Origin: Candidatus Liptonbacteria bacterium | Lineage (GTDB): Bacteria > Patescibacteriota > Minisyncoccia > UBA6257 > 2-01-FULL-56-20 | Direction: 5' to 3' | Length of the DNA: 43,073 bases | Assembly: GCA_016204335.1 (NCBI GenBank) | Contig: JACQKU010000013.1 | Span: 1 to 43,073, forward strand | Shown here: one piece after another, positions 15,307-25,533 of the stretch | Layout of the letters: every line of letters starts with the position of its first letter | How positions within the stretch are numbered: position 1 is the stretch's first letter | Made by a program: the position numbers and the translations under genes | Notes under the pieces: generated by a model | Told to the model about the DNA's origin: nothing | What the model saw: the letters and a program-made list of their open reading frames with translations, nothing else | Databases searched by the model: none

Positions 15307-15451
15307 CTAGCTACTCTCCGAATCCCGCCGGGGCGTGGTAGATAGGGGCTTGTGGATAAGCTATTTGACAGAATATTCATCCGGGCTTAGGATGCAATCA
15401 CTAACACCACCGCCACTGTCGCAAGACAAGGGCGGTTTTCGTTTTAGCCGT

Positions 15452-15480
15452 ATGGCAATTTCTAATCGGCAGTATATACT
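15452..15480 (+). promoter_or_regulatory. Promoter for leaderless NYN mRNA
   Basis: -35 ATGGCA (four of six consensus), 17-base spacer, -10 TATACT ending 6 bases before ATG 15487. Confidence 0.5.
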
Positions 15481-15486
15481 ATTTGC

Positions 15487-16038
15487 ATGATACAATCGAA
15501 ATTCCCGGAACGAGTGGCTGTTTATATTGATGGAGCAAATTTTTACAGACGACTTAAAGACCCTCAAATCCGTATCCCCGTTGGAAAAATTTTTGATTAC
15601 TCAAAATTTGTGGAAAATTTAGTAAACGGAAGAACTCTTATATCCAAAAGATATTATACCGGGATTGTCAGAAATACAGATAATACTCAAAAAAGCGCCG
15701 ATTTAGTCAAACATCAGCAGAAATTTTTAACCGAAATCCAAAATGAGGAGTTTGTAATAAAGAGAGGAAGAATTATGTACGAAGGCATAGTTCGCGAAAA
15801 AGGTGTTGATGTTAAAATTGCCACAGATTTATTAATTGGCGCAGTAGATAATCTTTACGACACTGCAGTAATTGTTAGTTCGGATACAGATTTAATTCCT
15901 GCTCTTGAATATATAAAATATAAGAAAAAGAAAATTGAATATGTCGGTTTTTCACACAGACCATCGTTGGGAATGCAAAAATACGCGGATATCAATATTC
16001 TCTTACAGAAAAAAGATATTGAGGTTTACTTGCGTTAG
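15487..16038 (+). CDS. NYN-domain (LabA/DUF88-type) ribonuclease-like protein
   Basis: A 183-residue PIN-like protein. Signature acidic residues are visible: YIDGANFYRRL (about 13-23), KGVDVKIATDLLIGA (about 105-119) and SSDTDLIPALEYI (about 136-148). These three Asp-bearing strands form the metal site of NYN/LabA proteins, which act as RNases or bind RNA; the exact target is unknown. It is a single-domain protein of the usual length. It is monocistronic, with its own leaderless-type promoter, and framed by short direct repeats. Confidence 0.85.
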   Translation: MIQSKFPERVAVYIDGANFYRRLKDPQIRIPVGKIFDYSKFVENLVNGRTLISKRYYTGIVRNTDNTQKSADLVKHQQKFLTEIQNEEFVIKRGRIMYEGIVREKGVDVKIATDLLIGAVDNLYDTAVIVSSDTDLIPALEYIKYKKKKIEYVGFSHRPSLGMQKYADINILLQKKDIEVYLR

Positions 16039-16088
16039 TTTATCAACTTGGTTCTCGTAGAGCATAATTCCGGAAAGAGATGGCGTAA

Positions 16089-16127
16089 GGGTTTTCCCAA
16101 CCGCGTAAATCTCCGCTTTTAGGGAAG
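16089..16127 (+). repeat. Direct repeat flanking the NYN gene, right copy
   Basis: Partner of 15268-15306. Both are followed by gcggttttcgtttt / aggtttttgttttg type T-rich stretches, so they may also carry terminators. Confidence 0.45.
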
Positions 16128-16217
16128 CTATTCAATCATAACCCAACAGCGTAGGTTTTTGTTTTGTCGGGCGTTATCGGAAGCGAGCCCTGCCTGGCGG
16201 AGCAAAAAGCGAAGGCC

Positions 16218-16246
16218 TTGAATGGGAATTAAATTTTTTGTATGCT
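16218..16246 (+). promoter_or_regulatory. Promoter for a leaderless transcript
   Basis: TTGAAT, 17-base spacer, TATGCT ending 6 bases before ATG 16253. Confidence 0.55.
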
Positions 16247-16252
16247 TTAACC

Positions 16253-16828
16253 ATGGATTTTGAAACGGTACAACCACCATCAGAAAAAGGTGAAAGTTCA
16301 GCCGAAAATTCAGAATTAATAAGAGAATTGGGTTTTATTGGCGCGGCCCTTGAGAATATTATCAGCGGCAAAGAAGTCGATTTTGAAAAAGAACTGGCAA
16401 AAGTCGGCAATCTATTTGAGTCGCTGGCAGACAAGCACCGTCATGACCAGAAGCTTATTAGAAACATCTATAAGTGGCAAAACAGAATCACAATGATAGC
16501 TTATGGACTTGGGGCATTCGTTGCTTATCAGGCAGGCTATGTTCCTGGAAATTTTATTTCAGGTGCGACTGTTTCCATGGGCGGGATGGGCCTAAGCTGG
16601 TACAACGACATTAGAAAAGATAAAGCTGTAGATGCAAGAACGGAGAAACTTGAATCTGATATACGTGAAGTGATTACCGAAACCAGAAATTTTGCGGATG
16701 TGTATTTTATAAGTAAGGGCGCTATCAAGGAGGGTGAAATAATGCATTTGACTGAAGATCAAAAAGCTAACGCCAAAAAAGAAATGGAGAGAGATTTTTC
16801 CGGGAGGAGAGCCGATTCTGATAGCTGA
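16253..16828 (+). CDS. Unknown membrane protein with charged helices
   Basis: A 191-residue product starting at ATG 16253, placed at +1 by the promoter. An acidic N-terminus (about 1-55) and a helical basic segment (DKHRHDQKLIRNIYKWQNR) precede two adjacent hydrophobic stretches (about 77-108, IAYGLGAFVAYQAGYVPGNF and onward), then a charged helix and a tail, HLTEDQKANAKKEMERD. No family recognised. The frame continues past the TGA for 35 codons, with a second copy of the TE.Q...AKKEM tail, suggesting a nonsense mutation or readthrough in a protein with repeated C-terminal motifs. Confidence 0.6.
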   Translation: MDFETVQPPSEKGESSAENSELIRELGFIGAALENIISGKEVDFEKELAKVGNLFESLADKHRHDQKLIRNIYKWQNRITMIAYGLGAFVAYQAGYVPGNFISGATVSMGGMGLSWYNDIRKDKAVDARTEKLESDIREVITETRNFADVYFISKGAIKEGEIMHLTEDQKANAKKEMERDFSGRRADSDS

Positions 16829-16936
16829 CCAACAGGAGAGGGTTCGGTTAGAGATGAACAGGGCGTACTCAGAGTCACCGAAGCTCAGATAAAAGATGCA
16901 AAGAAAGAAATGAAGGAAGGCCAAGCAAGCCAATAA
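16829..16936 (+). other. In-frame extension after TGA, repeats the C-terminal motif
   Basis: Directly after the TGA at 16826-16828 the same frame stays open to a TAA at 16934-16936 and reads ...GVLRVTEAQIKDAKKEMKEG..., parallel to HLTEDQKANAKKEMERD before the stop. Such a match in the same frame is unlikely by chance, so this is former or readthrough coding sequence. Confidence 0.55.
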
Positions 16937-17169
16937 GCCAGAAAATAATTGATAGTTACGGGCTTTGTATAAGCTCTTGACAAGTTTCCAGAAGGGGCAT
17001 ACCATTCAACCATAGCAATCCCAGCAAACCAAGCAACTCTTGGCAGGTTTGTTTTTTGTGGTTTTTTTATGATGTAGAGGTTTTCTCGTTTTCCGCTCTG
17101 ACGTTTCAATATCGGCAAGTTTTTTTGGTTGTTTTAGAAAAGCAAAAACCTTGAAGATAGAAATTTTCA
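16937..17169. other. Intergenic region, no gene supported
   Basis: AT-rich. It contains aactcttggcaggtttg followed by T-runs, and ggcaagtttttttgg near 17113, which could end minus- or plus-strand transcripts. Nothing convincing as a gene. Confidence 0.4.
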
Positions 17170-17306
17170 ATGCCAGGTAGTGAAAATTCGACTGGTCGCC
17201 GCAGGCGACAAAGAATAACGGCTCAACCTCAAATTATTTAACAAAGTAATTCCAATGCAAGAGTCGAGATTATAAATATAATCAAGTCGAATTTCTACTA
17301 CCTGGA
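17170..17306. mobile_element. MITE-like inverted-repeat element before rpoBC
   Basis: The left end tgccaggtagtgaaaattcg (17171-17190, then act) and the right end agtcgaatttctactacctg (17286-17305) are inverted copies of about 23 bases with few differences. A gtcgcc-gca-ggcgac hairpin lies next to the left end. The interior (137 bp in all) is AT-rich and noncoding, with TATAAT at 17277-17282 that may serve rpoBC. The right end abuts the rpoBC start codon. A third related end with its own hairpin lies at 40389-40430, before metK. Confidence 0.55.
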
Positions 17307-20300
17307 ATGCCTAAAACCTTACCCCTCAAAAATTTTTCAAAATTCGGCTCGTTTGCGAATCAGTTCGATTTGAACGAGATTCAGCTGAAATCCTACGATT
17401 GGTTTTTGAAAGACGGGCTGAAGGAAATTTTGGACGAGGTCTCGCCCATTCGCGACCACACCGGCAAAGAACTCGAACTTTATTTCGAGGGCTACCGCAT
17501 CGAGAAATCGAAATTGGACGAAACGACCGCTTCCTACAAAGACGCGACATACGAGGTGCCTTTGTACATCAAAGTGCGCCTTGAAAACAAAAAAACAGGG
17601 CACGCGACTGCGCAGGAAATTTATTTCGGCGACCTTCCGGCGATGACAAGCCGCGGGACGTTCATCATTAACGGCGTCGAGCGCGTTGTTGTTTCACAAT
17701 TCATCCGTTCTCCAGGCGTTTATTTCAGCGCGTCGCCGTATCGCGACCGCCAGCTGTTCGGCGCGAAAATAATTCCAAACCGCGGCGCGTGGCTTGAATT
17801 CGAAACCGACCTCGACGGCTTCATCGGCGTAAAAATCGACCGCAACCGGAAAGTCGCGGTCACCGACCTTTTGCGGGTGTTCGGAGCGAGCGAGGAACGA
17901 ATCCGTTCTGCGTTTCAGGACATCGACAAAGGAGCAGTCCGCCATATAGACGCAACGCTCAAAAAGGACGCCGCTAAAGACGTTTCCGAATCGTACCTCG
18001 AAATTTACCGGCGGCTTCGTCCCGGCGACCCGGCGACGGCGGCGACCGCGAAAAATTTGATTGATTCGATTTTCCATAAATTCGAACGCTACGACCTTTC
18101 GCCGGTAGGGAGGTTTAAGGTGAACCAGCGGCTCGGCCTGCCCGCCGGAGCCGCTTCCTTCGCAGGAGTGGCTGTGAGGGCCGAATCGGCGAAGGCGGGG
18201 GAAAAGAAAGAAAAAGACGGCCATCTTCTTGATTTGGAGGATTTGATTATGATTGTGCGCGAGATAATCCGTTTGAATAATACTCCCGGGTCAAAACCCG
18301 ACGACATCGACCATCTCGGCAACAGAAGAATGAAATCGGTCGGCGAGCTCCTGCAGGGGCGGTTGCGCGTCGGACTGGCGCGGCTGCGCAGGATTGTGCA
18401 GGACAGAATGTCAACCATTGAACGCGATAATCTGATGCCGGCCCAGCTGATTAATTTCCGGCCCATCGGCGCGGTGGTAAAAGAATTCTTCGCTTCTTCC
18501 CAGCTTTCCCAGTTTATGGACCAGGTGAATCCGCTTGCCGAGCTTGAGCACAAGCGGCGTCTTTCCGCGCTCGGACCCGGAGGCCTCCGGAGAGAACATG
18601 CCGGCTTCGAGGTGCGCGATGTTCATCATTCACATTACGGAAGAATCTGTCCGATTCTTACTCCCGAAGGCACGAATATCGGCCTTATCAATTATCTCGC
18701 CGGTTTCGCGAGAACGAACAAGTTCGGTTTTTTGGAAACGCCGTATTTAAAGATGAAGCACGGCAAGGCGACGAACGACCTCGTGTGGCTCGACGCCCTT
18801 GAAGAGGAGAAATACAAAATTGTGCACGCGGCAACGCCTCGCGACGCGAACGGCCGGCTCCTCGGACCTGTCGTCGAGACGCGGTTCGGCGGAGAGGTGG
18901 GGACATATTCAGTCGAGGAAGTCGATTTAATTGAGGTTGCTCCGCACCAATTTGTCAGCATCGCCGCTTCGCTTATACCGTTTCTTCAGCACACCGACGC
19001 GAGCCGCGCGCTGATGGGTTCGAATATGCAGCGCCAAGCCGTGCCTTCCATCAGGCCTCAGGCGCCGTACATTATGACCGGACAGGAAGAAAAAGTCGCT
19101 CTTGATTCGGGGTATGTGATACGAGCCGAAGGGGAAGGCAAAATCCTAAAAATCGACGCGAGCGGCGTGACAGTTCAATACGCGAAAGAAATAAAGAGTT
19201 ACGAACTGCAAAAGTTCAAACGCTCAAATCAGTACACGTGTATTTCCCAAAAGCCCCTCGTATCGGTCGGACAAAAAGTGGAAAAAGGAGACGTGCTTGT
19301 CGACGGCCCTTCGACCGAAAACGGCTTTCTTGCGCTGGGGCAGAATCTGGTCGCCGCATTTATGTCCTGGGAGGGAGCAAATTTTGAGGATGCCATCATA
19401 ATTTCCGAACGCGTTGCCCGCGACGATTTTTTCACGTCAGTCCATCTCGAGGATTTTTATATCGATGTCCGGGACACAAAGCTTGGGCCTGAGATGACGA
19501 CGCCGGACCTGCCGAATGTGTCCGAGGAAAAACTGAAAAATCTTGACGAAGAGGGTATTGTCCGCATCGGCGCCGAAATCAACGCGGGAGATATTCTTGT
19601 GGGAAAAATTTCACCCAAAGGCGAAACGGAACTTACGGCGGAAGAACGATTATTGCGGGCGATATTCGGAGAAAAAGCAAGAGACGTCAAAGATACGTCT
19701 TTAACCATGCCGCACGGAAAACGGGGCCGCGTAATCGGAGTCAAAGTATTTTCACGCGAGCAGGGAGACAAATTGGAAGTGGGCGTGATTAAGCGGATTC
19801 AGGTGGAAGTCGCCCATCTTCGCAAGGCGCAAGCCGGCGACAAACTGGCGGGCAGGCACGGAAACAAAGGCGTCATATCGCAGGTGCGGCCTGTTGAAGA
19901 TATGCCGTATCTCGAAGACGGCACGCCCGTCGATATTATTTTAAATCCTTTGGGAGTGGTTTCGAGAATGAATTTGGGACAGATTTTGGAAGCGCATCTC
20001 GGTTGGGCCGCGTCGAAACTCGGGTATCACGCCGTGACTCCCGGCCTTGATTCCGCTACCGAAGAAGAAATCCGCGGCGAACTCAAAAAAGCCGGTTTGC
20101 CGGAAGACGGGAAAGTGAAACTGTACGACGGCAGGACCGGCGAAGCTTTTGACCAAAAAGTGACTGTGGGGACGATGTATATGATGAAATTGAATCATCT
20201 TGTCGAAGACAAGGTGCATATGCGTTCCACCGGCCCGTACTCGCTTATCACACAGCAACCCCTAGGCGGCAAAGCGCAGTTCGGCGGCCAGCGGTTCGGT

Positions 20301-23300
20301 GAAATGGAAGTGTGGGCGCTTGAAGGATATGGAGCGCGGCATACGCTTCAAGAGATGCTTACGATTAAATCCGATGACGTGCTCGGAAGGTCCGCGGCGT
20401 ACGAGTCAATCATACGCAACGAATCCATCAAAGAGCCGAACATTCCTGCCACGTTTAACGTGCTGGTGAACGAGCTTAAGGCGCTTTCCATGAATATCGA
20501 GCCGCTCTATGATTCTCCTTCCGACCGCCGCGACGATTTCAAGTCGTTGAAAATCACCGTCGCGTCTCCGGAAGATATTCTTGCATGGTCGCATGGCGAA
20601 ATTGTCAAACCGGAGACGATTAATTACAGGACCCAGCGGCCCGAAAAAGACGGGCTTTTTTCCGAGCGTATTTTCGGCCCGGTAAAGGATTACGAATGTT
20701 ATTGCGGCAAATACCGGCGCATCCGTTACAAAGGCGTGGTTTGCGACCGGTGCGGGGTTGAAGTGACTCGCGCTTCGGTCAGGCGCGAACGGATGGGGCA
20801 TATTACGCTTGCGGCGCCGGTAGCCCATATATGGTTTCTCCGCGCCATTCCTTCGCGGTTAAGCATGTTGCTCGATGTTTCTTCGACTAAACTCGAACGG
20901 GTGATTTATTATGTCGATTATATCGTCACCGAAGTGAATCAGGAGAACCGAAAAGCGGCGCTCGCGGAACTTGAAGGGGAATTGAAACAAAAAGTAAAGC
21001 AGTTCTCCGCCAAAGGCGGATCCGCCTCGGGCGGAAAGAAAAACGACAAAAAAATGGCGAGCGAACTGACCGCCGCCGCAAACCGAACGAAAACGACCAT
21101 TGAAAATCTCAGGCCCGGACAGGTGCTTACCGAGCAGGAATATTTGAGTTTGAGCAAACGGTTCGGAAGCATTTTCGCGGCGGGCATCGGCGCCGAAGCG
21201 ATAAGGAAAATTCTTGAGAAGACGGACCTCAAGAGCGAAATCCACAAAATGGAAAAAGCGCTCCAGTCGGCGAAAGAGCCGGTAACCGAAATTAAACTGT
21301 TGCGGCGGCTGAAAACGATAAGGACAATGTTTAAAAACGGCATCCGTCCGGAATGGCTGATTTTGACGGCGTTGCCGGTTCTACCGCCGGACCTTCGGCC
21401 GATGGTGGCGCTGGACGGCGGCAGATATGCCACGTCGGATTTGAACGACCTCTACCGCCGGGTTATCAACCGGAATAATCGTTTAAAAAAACTTCTTGAA
21501 ATAAAGGCGCCTGAAGTAATCGTGAAAAACGAGAAAAGGATGCTTCAGGAAGCGGTTGACGCGCTTATTGACAATTCGGCGAGATTCGGCGCTCAGCAGC
21601 TTTCGGCCCAGCGCCGACCGCTTCGTTCGCTTGCGGATATGTTGAAGGGCAAACAAGGGAGATTCCGGCAGAACCTTCTCGGCAAGCGCGTCGATTATTC
21701 CGGCAGGTCGGTGATTGTTGTGGGGCCGAAATTGAACATTGACCAATGCGGCCTGCCGAAAAAAATGGCGCTCGAACTCTTCCGTCCGTTCGTAATCCGG
21801 GAAATCATCAAGCGTGGCATGGCGCATACCATCAGAAACGCGAACCGCCTGATTGAACAGACCGGCGATGAAATTTACGCGATTTTGGAAGAGCTTACCA
21901 AAGAACGCCGGGTGCTTTTGAACCGCGCTCCGACTCTTCACCGGCTCGGCATCCAGTCTTTCAAGCCGATTCTCATCGAGGGACTCGCGATTCAAATTCC
22001 GCCCCTTGTCTGCGTGGCGTTTAACGCGGATTTTGACGGCGACCAGATGGCCGTGCATCTGCCCCTTTCGGAAGAAGCCCAGCGCGAAGCCGAAGAACTG
22101 ATGCCCGCGAGGAAAAACATTTTGAAACCCGCGACCGGGGATTTGGTTGCCGCGCCGACAAACGACATCGTGCTAGGAATTTATTACCTTACATGGCTAA
22201 ACGCTGACGGCAAAGGCAAGGGAAAGGCATTTTCCGATATCGAAGAAGCATCGATTGCTTACGAGCAGGGCGTTATTTCTCTTCAGTCGCCGGTCCGGAT
22301 AGGCGCGCGCGATACAACGTTCGGCAGAATGCTTTTTAACCGGCTTCTGGATAACGCGTCCGTCTCCGCAGGGCTCCCGCTTCGCCAAAACTCCGGCGAG
22401 GCGAGTCAGCAAAGCATGCCCGAATCGTTCTTCGTAAAAGAGACATTCACCAAGAAAAAACTTGCCAAATACATTGAGGCGACTATTGACTATTACGGTT
22501 TGGAGGAAACAACCGTGCTTCTCGATAAAATAAAAAACCTTGGTTTTGAAATGGCATCGAAATCCGGAATCACCTGGGCAATGGCAGACCTCGCGGTTCC
22601 CAAAGAGAAAAAAGAAATTTTGAAAAAATCGGAAAGCGAAGTCGAGGCCATAAGAGAACAGTATCGCCAGGGCTTGCTTACCGACACCGAGCGTAAATCG
22701 CGGGTAATCGCTATTTGGGAGAATGCCAAAAAAGACATAACCAAATTCATTGCTTCGGCGTTTTCGCCTTATAATCCAATCTACCAGATAATTGATTCGG
22801 GCGCGCGGGGTTCGTGGGCACAGCCGATTCAAATGATGGGAATGAAAGGTTTGGTGCAAAATCCGCAGGGCGATACACTCGAACTGCCGATTAAGTCCTC
22901 GTTCAAAGAGGGTTTCAATGTGCTTGAATATTTCATTTCCACCCGCGGCGCGAGAAAAGGAATGACCGATACCGCGCTGAAAACGGCGCAAGCGGGATAT
23001 CTTACGAGGCGGTTGGTTGACGTGACCCAGGAATTGTCCATTAAAGAAGACGACTGCCGCACCACGGAAAGCATAGAAGTGTTTTTGAAAGACGCGAAAG
23101 AAATCGGCCAGTCTGTTGAAACACTCCTTTTTTCGAGGACGCTTGCCGAAGACGTTAAGGTCGGGAATAAAATTATCGCGCGCGCCGGCGAAATAATCGA
23201 CAAAAGGTCAGTCGCGCTGATTCAGGAATCCAAAGTAGAAAGCGTAAAACTTCGTTCGCCGGTCACCTGCAAGACGCTGTATGGAATCTGCAGGCAGTGT

Positions 23301-24236
23301 TACGGCCTTGATTTGAGCAAGAACCAGGCGATAGGAAACGGCGAGGCAATCGGAGTCATTGCCGCTCAATCGATCGGGGAGCCGGGAACACAGTTGACGC
23401 TTAGGACTTTTCACGTCGGCGGAGCCGCGGGCCTCGACATCACGCACGGTTTGCCGCGCGTTGAAGAGCTTTTTGAAGCGCGTTCTCCAAAAGGCAAGGC
23501 CGCGCTCGCTTCGGCGGACGGCAGAATAGAAAAAATCGAACAAAAAGGAGCTTCGAAAATTATCACGCTGAAACCGAAAGAAAAGAAGGCGATAAAAACC
23601 GCAAAAAATAAGAAGGCGCGAACCACAATCGAGTACTCGGTTCCGCGCTCCGCGCTTATCTTTGTCGAAGTTGGGGATGAAGTGAAAGCGGGACAGCAGC
23701 TTTCCGAAGGGCACGCGGACCTCCGCGAATTGATGGAATACAGGGAAAGCAAAGGAGTGGTGCGGTATATCTTGAACGAAGTCCAAAAAATTTATTCCGC
23801 CGAGGGCGCTTCTATAAATAACAAGCATATCGAAATAATAATCCGCCAGATGTTTTCGCGAGTGAAAATAAAAGACGCCGGCGATTCCCCGGATTTGGTG
23901 ATGGGCGAGATTCTCGACAAGTCGAAATTTCTCGAACTCAATCGCGAACTCAAACGGCAGAACAAACAGCCGGCGCGCGCTACGCAGTTACTGCTCGGAG
24001 TCACGCGGGTCGCGCTCTCAACCGACAGTTTCCTCTCGTCCGCTTCGTTCCAGGACACCTCGCGCGTTTTGGTGCAGGCGTCGCTTGAGGGCCGGATAGA
24101 CCCTCTGCGCGGCTTGAAAGAAAACGTGATTATCGGCAGATTGGTTCCGCTGGGCGAACGTCATGGCAAGAAAGAAACAGGCAACTCAAAAAAAGAAGCG
24201 GGAGAAATAATTGCTCATTCCGCGGACGCCGAATAA
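17307..24236 (+). CDS. rpoBC: Fused RNA polymerase beta-beta' subunit
   Basis: One uninterrupted 2309-residue frame. Residues 1 to about 1065 are the beta subunit: N-terminal [18 protein letters not shown], the rifampicin-pocket block [19 protein letters not shown] at about 399-417, [19 protein letters not shown], and the beta C-terminus [14 protein letters not shown] ... [15 protein letters not shown] linker of about 15 residues follows. Residues about 1078 to 2309 are beta': [19 protein letters not shown], the zinc site YECYC..VVCDRCG (about 1130-1149), the catalytic NADFDGD (1573-1579), the bridge helix/trigger loop region ending [16 protein letters not shown], and the C-terminal LLGVTRVAL. 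It catalyses transcription with alpha, omega and sigma. Beta lacks large lineage insertions. Fused rpoB-rpoC is established in Helicobacter and Wolbachia. Confidence 0.96.
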   Translation: MPKTLPLKNFSKFGSFANQFDLNEIQLKSYDWFLKDGLKEILDEVSPIRDHTGKELELYFEGYRIEKSKLDETTASYKDATYEVPLYIKVRLENKKTGHATAQEIYFGDLPAMTSRGTFIINGVERVVVSQFIRSPGVYFSASPYRDRQLFGAKIIPNRGAWLEFETDLDGFIGVKIDRNRKVAVTDLLRVFGASEERIRSAFQDIDKGAVRHIDATLKKDAAKDVSESYLEIYRRLRPGDPATAATAKNLIDSIFHKFERYDLSPVGRFKVNQRLGLPAGAASFAGVAVRAESAKAGEKKEKDGHLLDLEDLIMIVREIIRLNNTPGSKPDDIDHLGNRRMKSVGELLQGRLRVGLARLRRIVQDRMSTIERDNLMPAQLINFRPIGAVVKEFFASSQLSQFMDQVNPLAELEHKRRLSALGPGGLRREHAGFEVRDVHHSHYGRICPILTPEGTNIGLINYLAGFARTNKFGFLETPYLKMKHGKATNDLVWLDALEEEKYKIVHAATPRDANGRLLGPVVETRFGGEVGTYSVEEVDLIEVAPHQFVSIAASLIPFLQHTDASRALMGSNMQRQAVPSIRPQAPYIMTGQEEKVALDSGYVIRAEGEGKILKIDASGVTVQYAKEIKSYELQKFKRSNQYTCISQKPLVSVGQKVEKGDVLVDGPSTENGFLALGQNLVAAFMSWEGANFEDAIIISERVARDDFFTSVHLEDFYIDVRDTKLGPEMTTPDLPNVSEEKLKNLDEEGIVRIGAEINAGDILVGKISPKGETELTAEERLLRAIFGEKARDVKDTSLTMPHGKRGRVIGVKVFSREQGDKLEVGVIKRIQVEVAHLRKAQAGDKLAGRHGNKGVISQVRPVEDMPYLEDGTPVDIILNPLGVVSRMNLGQILEAHLGWAASKLGYHAVTPGLDSATEEEIRGELKKAGLPEDGKVKLYDGRTGEAFDQKVTVGTMYMMKLNHLVEDKVHMRSTGPYSLITQQPLGGKAQFGGQRFGEMEVWALEGYGARHTLQEMLTIKSDDVLGRSAAYESIIRNESIKEPNIPATFNVLVNELKALSMNIEPLYDSPSDRRDDFKSLKITVASPEDILAWSHGEIVKPETINYRTQRPEKDGLFSERIFGPVKDYECYCGKYRRIRYKGVVCDRCGVEVTRASVRRERMGHITLAAPVAHIWFLRAIPSRLSMLLDVSSTKLERVIYYVDYIVTEVNQENRKAALAELEGELKQKVKQFSAKGGSASGGKKNDKKMASELTAAANRTKTTIENLRPGQVLTEQEYLSLSKRFGSIFAAGIGAEAIRKILEKTDLKSEIHKMEKALQSAKEPVTEIKLLRRLKTIRTMFKNGIRPEWLILTALPVLPPDLRPMVALDGGRYATSDLNDLYRRVINRNNRLKKLLEIKAPEVIVKNEKRMLQEAVDALIDNSARFGAQQLSAQRRPLRSLADMLKGKQGRFRQNLLGKRVDYSGRSVIVVGPKLNIDQCGLPKKMALELFRPFVIREIIKRGMAHTIRNANRLIEQTGDEIYAILEELTKERRVLLNRAPTLHRLGIQSFKPILIEGLAIQIPPLVCVAFNADFDGDQMAVHLPLSEEAQREAEELMPARKNILKPATGDLVAAPTNDIVLGIYYLTWLNADGKGKGKAFSDIEEASIAYEQGVISLQSPVRIGARDTTFGRMLFNRLLDNASVSAGLPLRQNSGEASQQSMPESFFVKETFTKKKLAKYIEATIDYYGLEETTVLLDKIKNLGFEMASKSGITWAMADLAVPKEKKEILKKSESEVEAIREQYRQGLLTDTERKSRVIAIWENAKKDITKFIASAFSPYNPIYQIIDSGARGSWAQPIQMMGMKGLVQNPQGDTLELPIKSSFKEGFNVLEYFISTRGARKGMTDTALKTAQAGYLTRRLVDVTQELSIKEDDCRTTESIEVFLKDAKEIGQSVETLLFSRTLAEDVKVGNKIIARAGEIIDKRSVALIQESKVESVKLRSPVTCKTLYGICRQCYGLDLSKNQAIGNGEAIGVIAAQSIGEPGTQLTLRTFHVGGAAGLDITHGLPRVEELFEARSPKGKAALASADGRIEKIEQKGASKIITLKPKEKKAIKTAKNKKARTTIEYSVPRSALIFVEVGDEVKAGQQLSEGHADLRELMEYRESKGVVRYILNEVQKIYSAEGASINNKHIEIIIRQMFSRVKIKDAGDSPDLVMGEILDKSKFLELNRELKRQNKQPARATQLLLGVTRVALSTDSFLSSASFQDTSRVLVQASLEGRIDPLRGLKENVIIGRLVPLGERHGKKETGNSKKEAGEIIAHSADAE

Positions 24237-24393
24237 TAGAATAATAAGCGGGATTATTTGACTTATTCGACTACGCTCATGGATTCGATTTTACTCACCA
24301 TGACCCCGAGCGGAGTCGAACGGGTCAGAGTCAATCCTGAACAGGGTCGAATGGATTGACCCTTTGGAGAAAATCGATTAGGATTGCAAAACA
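24237..24393 (+). repeat. Intergenic region with TTCGACT-type inverted repeats
   Basis: Between rpoBC and rpsF. It contains ccgagcggagtcgaacgggtcagagtcaatcc and gaacagggtcgaatggattgaccc, which pair in part (gggtcagagtcaatcc with ggattgaccc), plus ttattcgactacgctcatg. Related TTCGACT..GCTCA words occur near 6180 and 26495. It may act as terminator or processing structure between the polymerase gene and the ribosomal operon. Confidence 0.5.
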
Positions 24394-24810
24394 ATGTTAG
24401 AGGAAACCAACGACAGAAAATCTTACGAAATCGCCTTTTTGGTAAGGAGCGAGGAGGATGCACAGCAGGTCATAAAGCTGTTGAAGGCGGCTGGCGCCGA
24501 AGTTGCGCTTGAGGGCGCGATTTCCAAATTGAATCTTGCCTATCCGATAAAAAAAGAGCATTCGGCTCATTTCGGGTATTTCCACTTTTTGCTCGAGACC
24601 GAAAAAGTAAAACAATTGGAGGACAGCGTACGCATCAATTCTCTTATTCTTCGCTCCTTGATTATTACTCCGCCGTTTGTTAAAAACAAAGCAAGGTCTT
24701 TTTTGCCGTCGAGGCGGCGGCCACCTGTTTTTTCCCAGCCGGCAGAACGGAAAACGCAGTCGTTGAGCAACGAAGCGTTGGAAAAGCAGTTGAAGGAAAT
24801 ATTGCAATAA
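24394..24810 (+). CDS. rpsF: Ribosomal protein S6
   Basis: 138 residues. The S6 fold is visible: KSYEIAFLVRSEEDAQQVIKLL (first strand and helix), EGAISKLNLAYPIKKEHSAHFGYFHFLLE and the helix KQLEDSVRINSLILRSLII. S6 binds 16S rRNA in the 30S platform together with S18, encoded two genes on. It has a longer basic C-terminal tail (about residues 95-138, PSRRRPPVFSQPAERK) than E. coli S6. It heads the classical rpsF-ssb-rpsR operon. Confidence 0.93.
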   Translation: MLEETNDRKSYEIAFLVRSEEDAQQVIKLLKAAGAEVALEGAISKLNLAYPIKKEHSAHFGYFHFLLETEKVKQLEDSVRINSLILRSLIITPPFVKNKARSFLPSRRRPPVFSQPAERKTQSLSNEALEKQLKEILQ

Positions 24811-24929
24811 TGCTACGAAATACGAAAAAATACGAATATACGAAATTAATGCACGCGATGACCAATGATAATAACGATAGCAAATCATTTTTTTCGTATA
24901 TTCGTAAAAATTCGTAATTCGTAGAGAAT
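24811..24929. repeat. ATACGAAT-type intergenic palindrome
   Basis: The left arm ctacgaaatacgaaaaaata cgaatatacgaaa pairs with the right arm tttcgtatattcgtaaaaa ttcgtaattcgtag with only a few mismatches over 33 bases; the loop is about 45 bases. It fills the rpsF-ssb gap and ends 7 bases before the ssb region. Confidence 0.75.
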
Positions 24930-24932
24930 CCC

Positions 24933-25427
24933 ATGAATTTAAACAAAGTATTCCTTATCGGCAATCTCACCGCTGACCCTGAGCTTCGGACGACATCCGG
25001 AGGCCAGTCGGTTATGGAAGTGCGGGTAGCGACTAACCGCGCCTGGACCGACAAAGCAGGCAACCGGCAGGAGCAGGCGGAGTTTCACGGCGTCATCATC
25101 TGGGGACGCCAGGCGGAAATCGTTAAACAGTTTTTAACGAAAGGCAGTTTAATATTTATCGAAGGGCGATTGCAGACGCGCAATTGGGATGACAAACAGG
25201 GCGTTAAGCACTGGAAAACGGAAATAATCTGCGAGCGCATGCAACTCGGTCCAAAGCCCGTCCGCCAGAACGAAGGCGGACAGGCGCGGGCAAGCGACGG
25301 CTCGCCGGACTTCGGGCGGACAAAATCTCCTGCGGCGCAGACGGGCGGGACGACGCAACAAGAAGAAATTCCCGTTATCGATATCGGGGACGGCGAAGAC
25401 GTCAAGGCGGAAGATTTGCCGTTTTGA
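24933..25427 (+). CDS. ssb: Single-stranded DNA-binding protein
   Basis: 164 residues. The N-terminal OB fold (about 1-105) carries MNLNKVFLIGNLTADPELR, VATNRAW, EFHGVIIWGRQAEIV and GSLIFIEGRLQTRNWDDKQG, followed by a Gly/Gln-rich linker and the acidic protein-docking tail ending EDLPF. The protein coats single-stranded DNA during replication and repair. Located between rpsF and rpsR as in most bacteria. No Shine-Dalgarno; palindromes lie on both sides, so its translation or stability may be set by processing of the transcript. Confidence 0.95.
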   Translation: MNLNKVFLIGNLTADPELRTTSGGQSVMEVRVATNRAWTDKAGNRQEQAEFHGVIIWGRQAEIVKQFLTKGSLIFIEGRLQTRNWDDKQGVKHWKTEIICERMQLGPKPVRQNEGGQARASDGSPDFGRTKSPAAQTGGTTQQEEIPVIDIGDGEDVKAEDLPF

Positions 25428-25533
25428 GTAATCGCGAATAACGCGAATTAAAGAGGTAATATCGCGAATAATAAATTTCAGTTGCAAAATTCGCATTATT
25501 AATTAACAATTAGCATTATTCGCGATTACTTCA
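25428..25533. repeat. TAATCGCGAAT-type intergenic palindrome
   Basis: The left arm gtaatcgcgaataacgcgaa ttaa pairs with the right arm gcattattcgcgattac. Inner units taatatcgcgaataat and aattcgcattatta also pair. It fills the whole ssb-rpsR gap, ending 3 bases before the rpsR ATG. Confidence 0.75.

Noticed and set aside
16826-16828. UGA recoded as Gly (as in SR1/Gracilibacteria)
   Set aside because: TGA ends ssb, mltG and metK with the expected C-termini, and genes here are not peppered with in-frame TGA, so the standard use of UGA as stop holds.
16885-17118. 77-codon minus-strand frame
   Set aside because: Overlaps the readthrough tail and repeat-like AT-rich sequence; no start signal or protein-like pattern.
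22197-22991. 264-codon frame antisense to rpoBC
   Set aside because: Shadow of the highly conserved beta' coding sequence; no recognisable domain.
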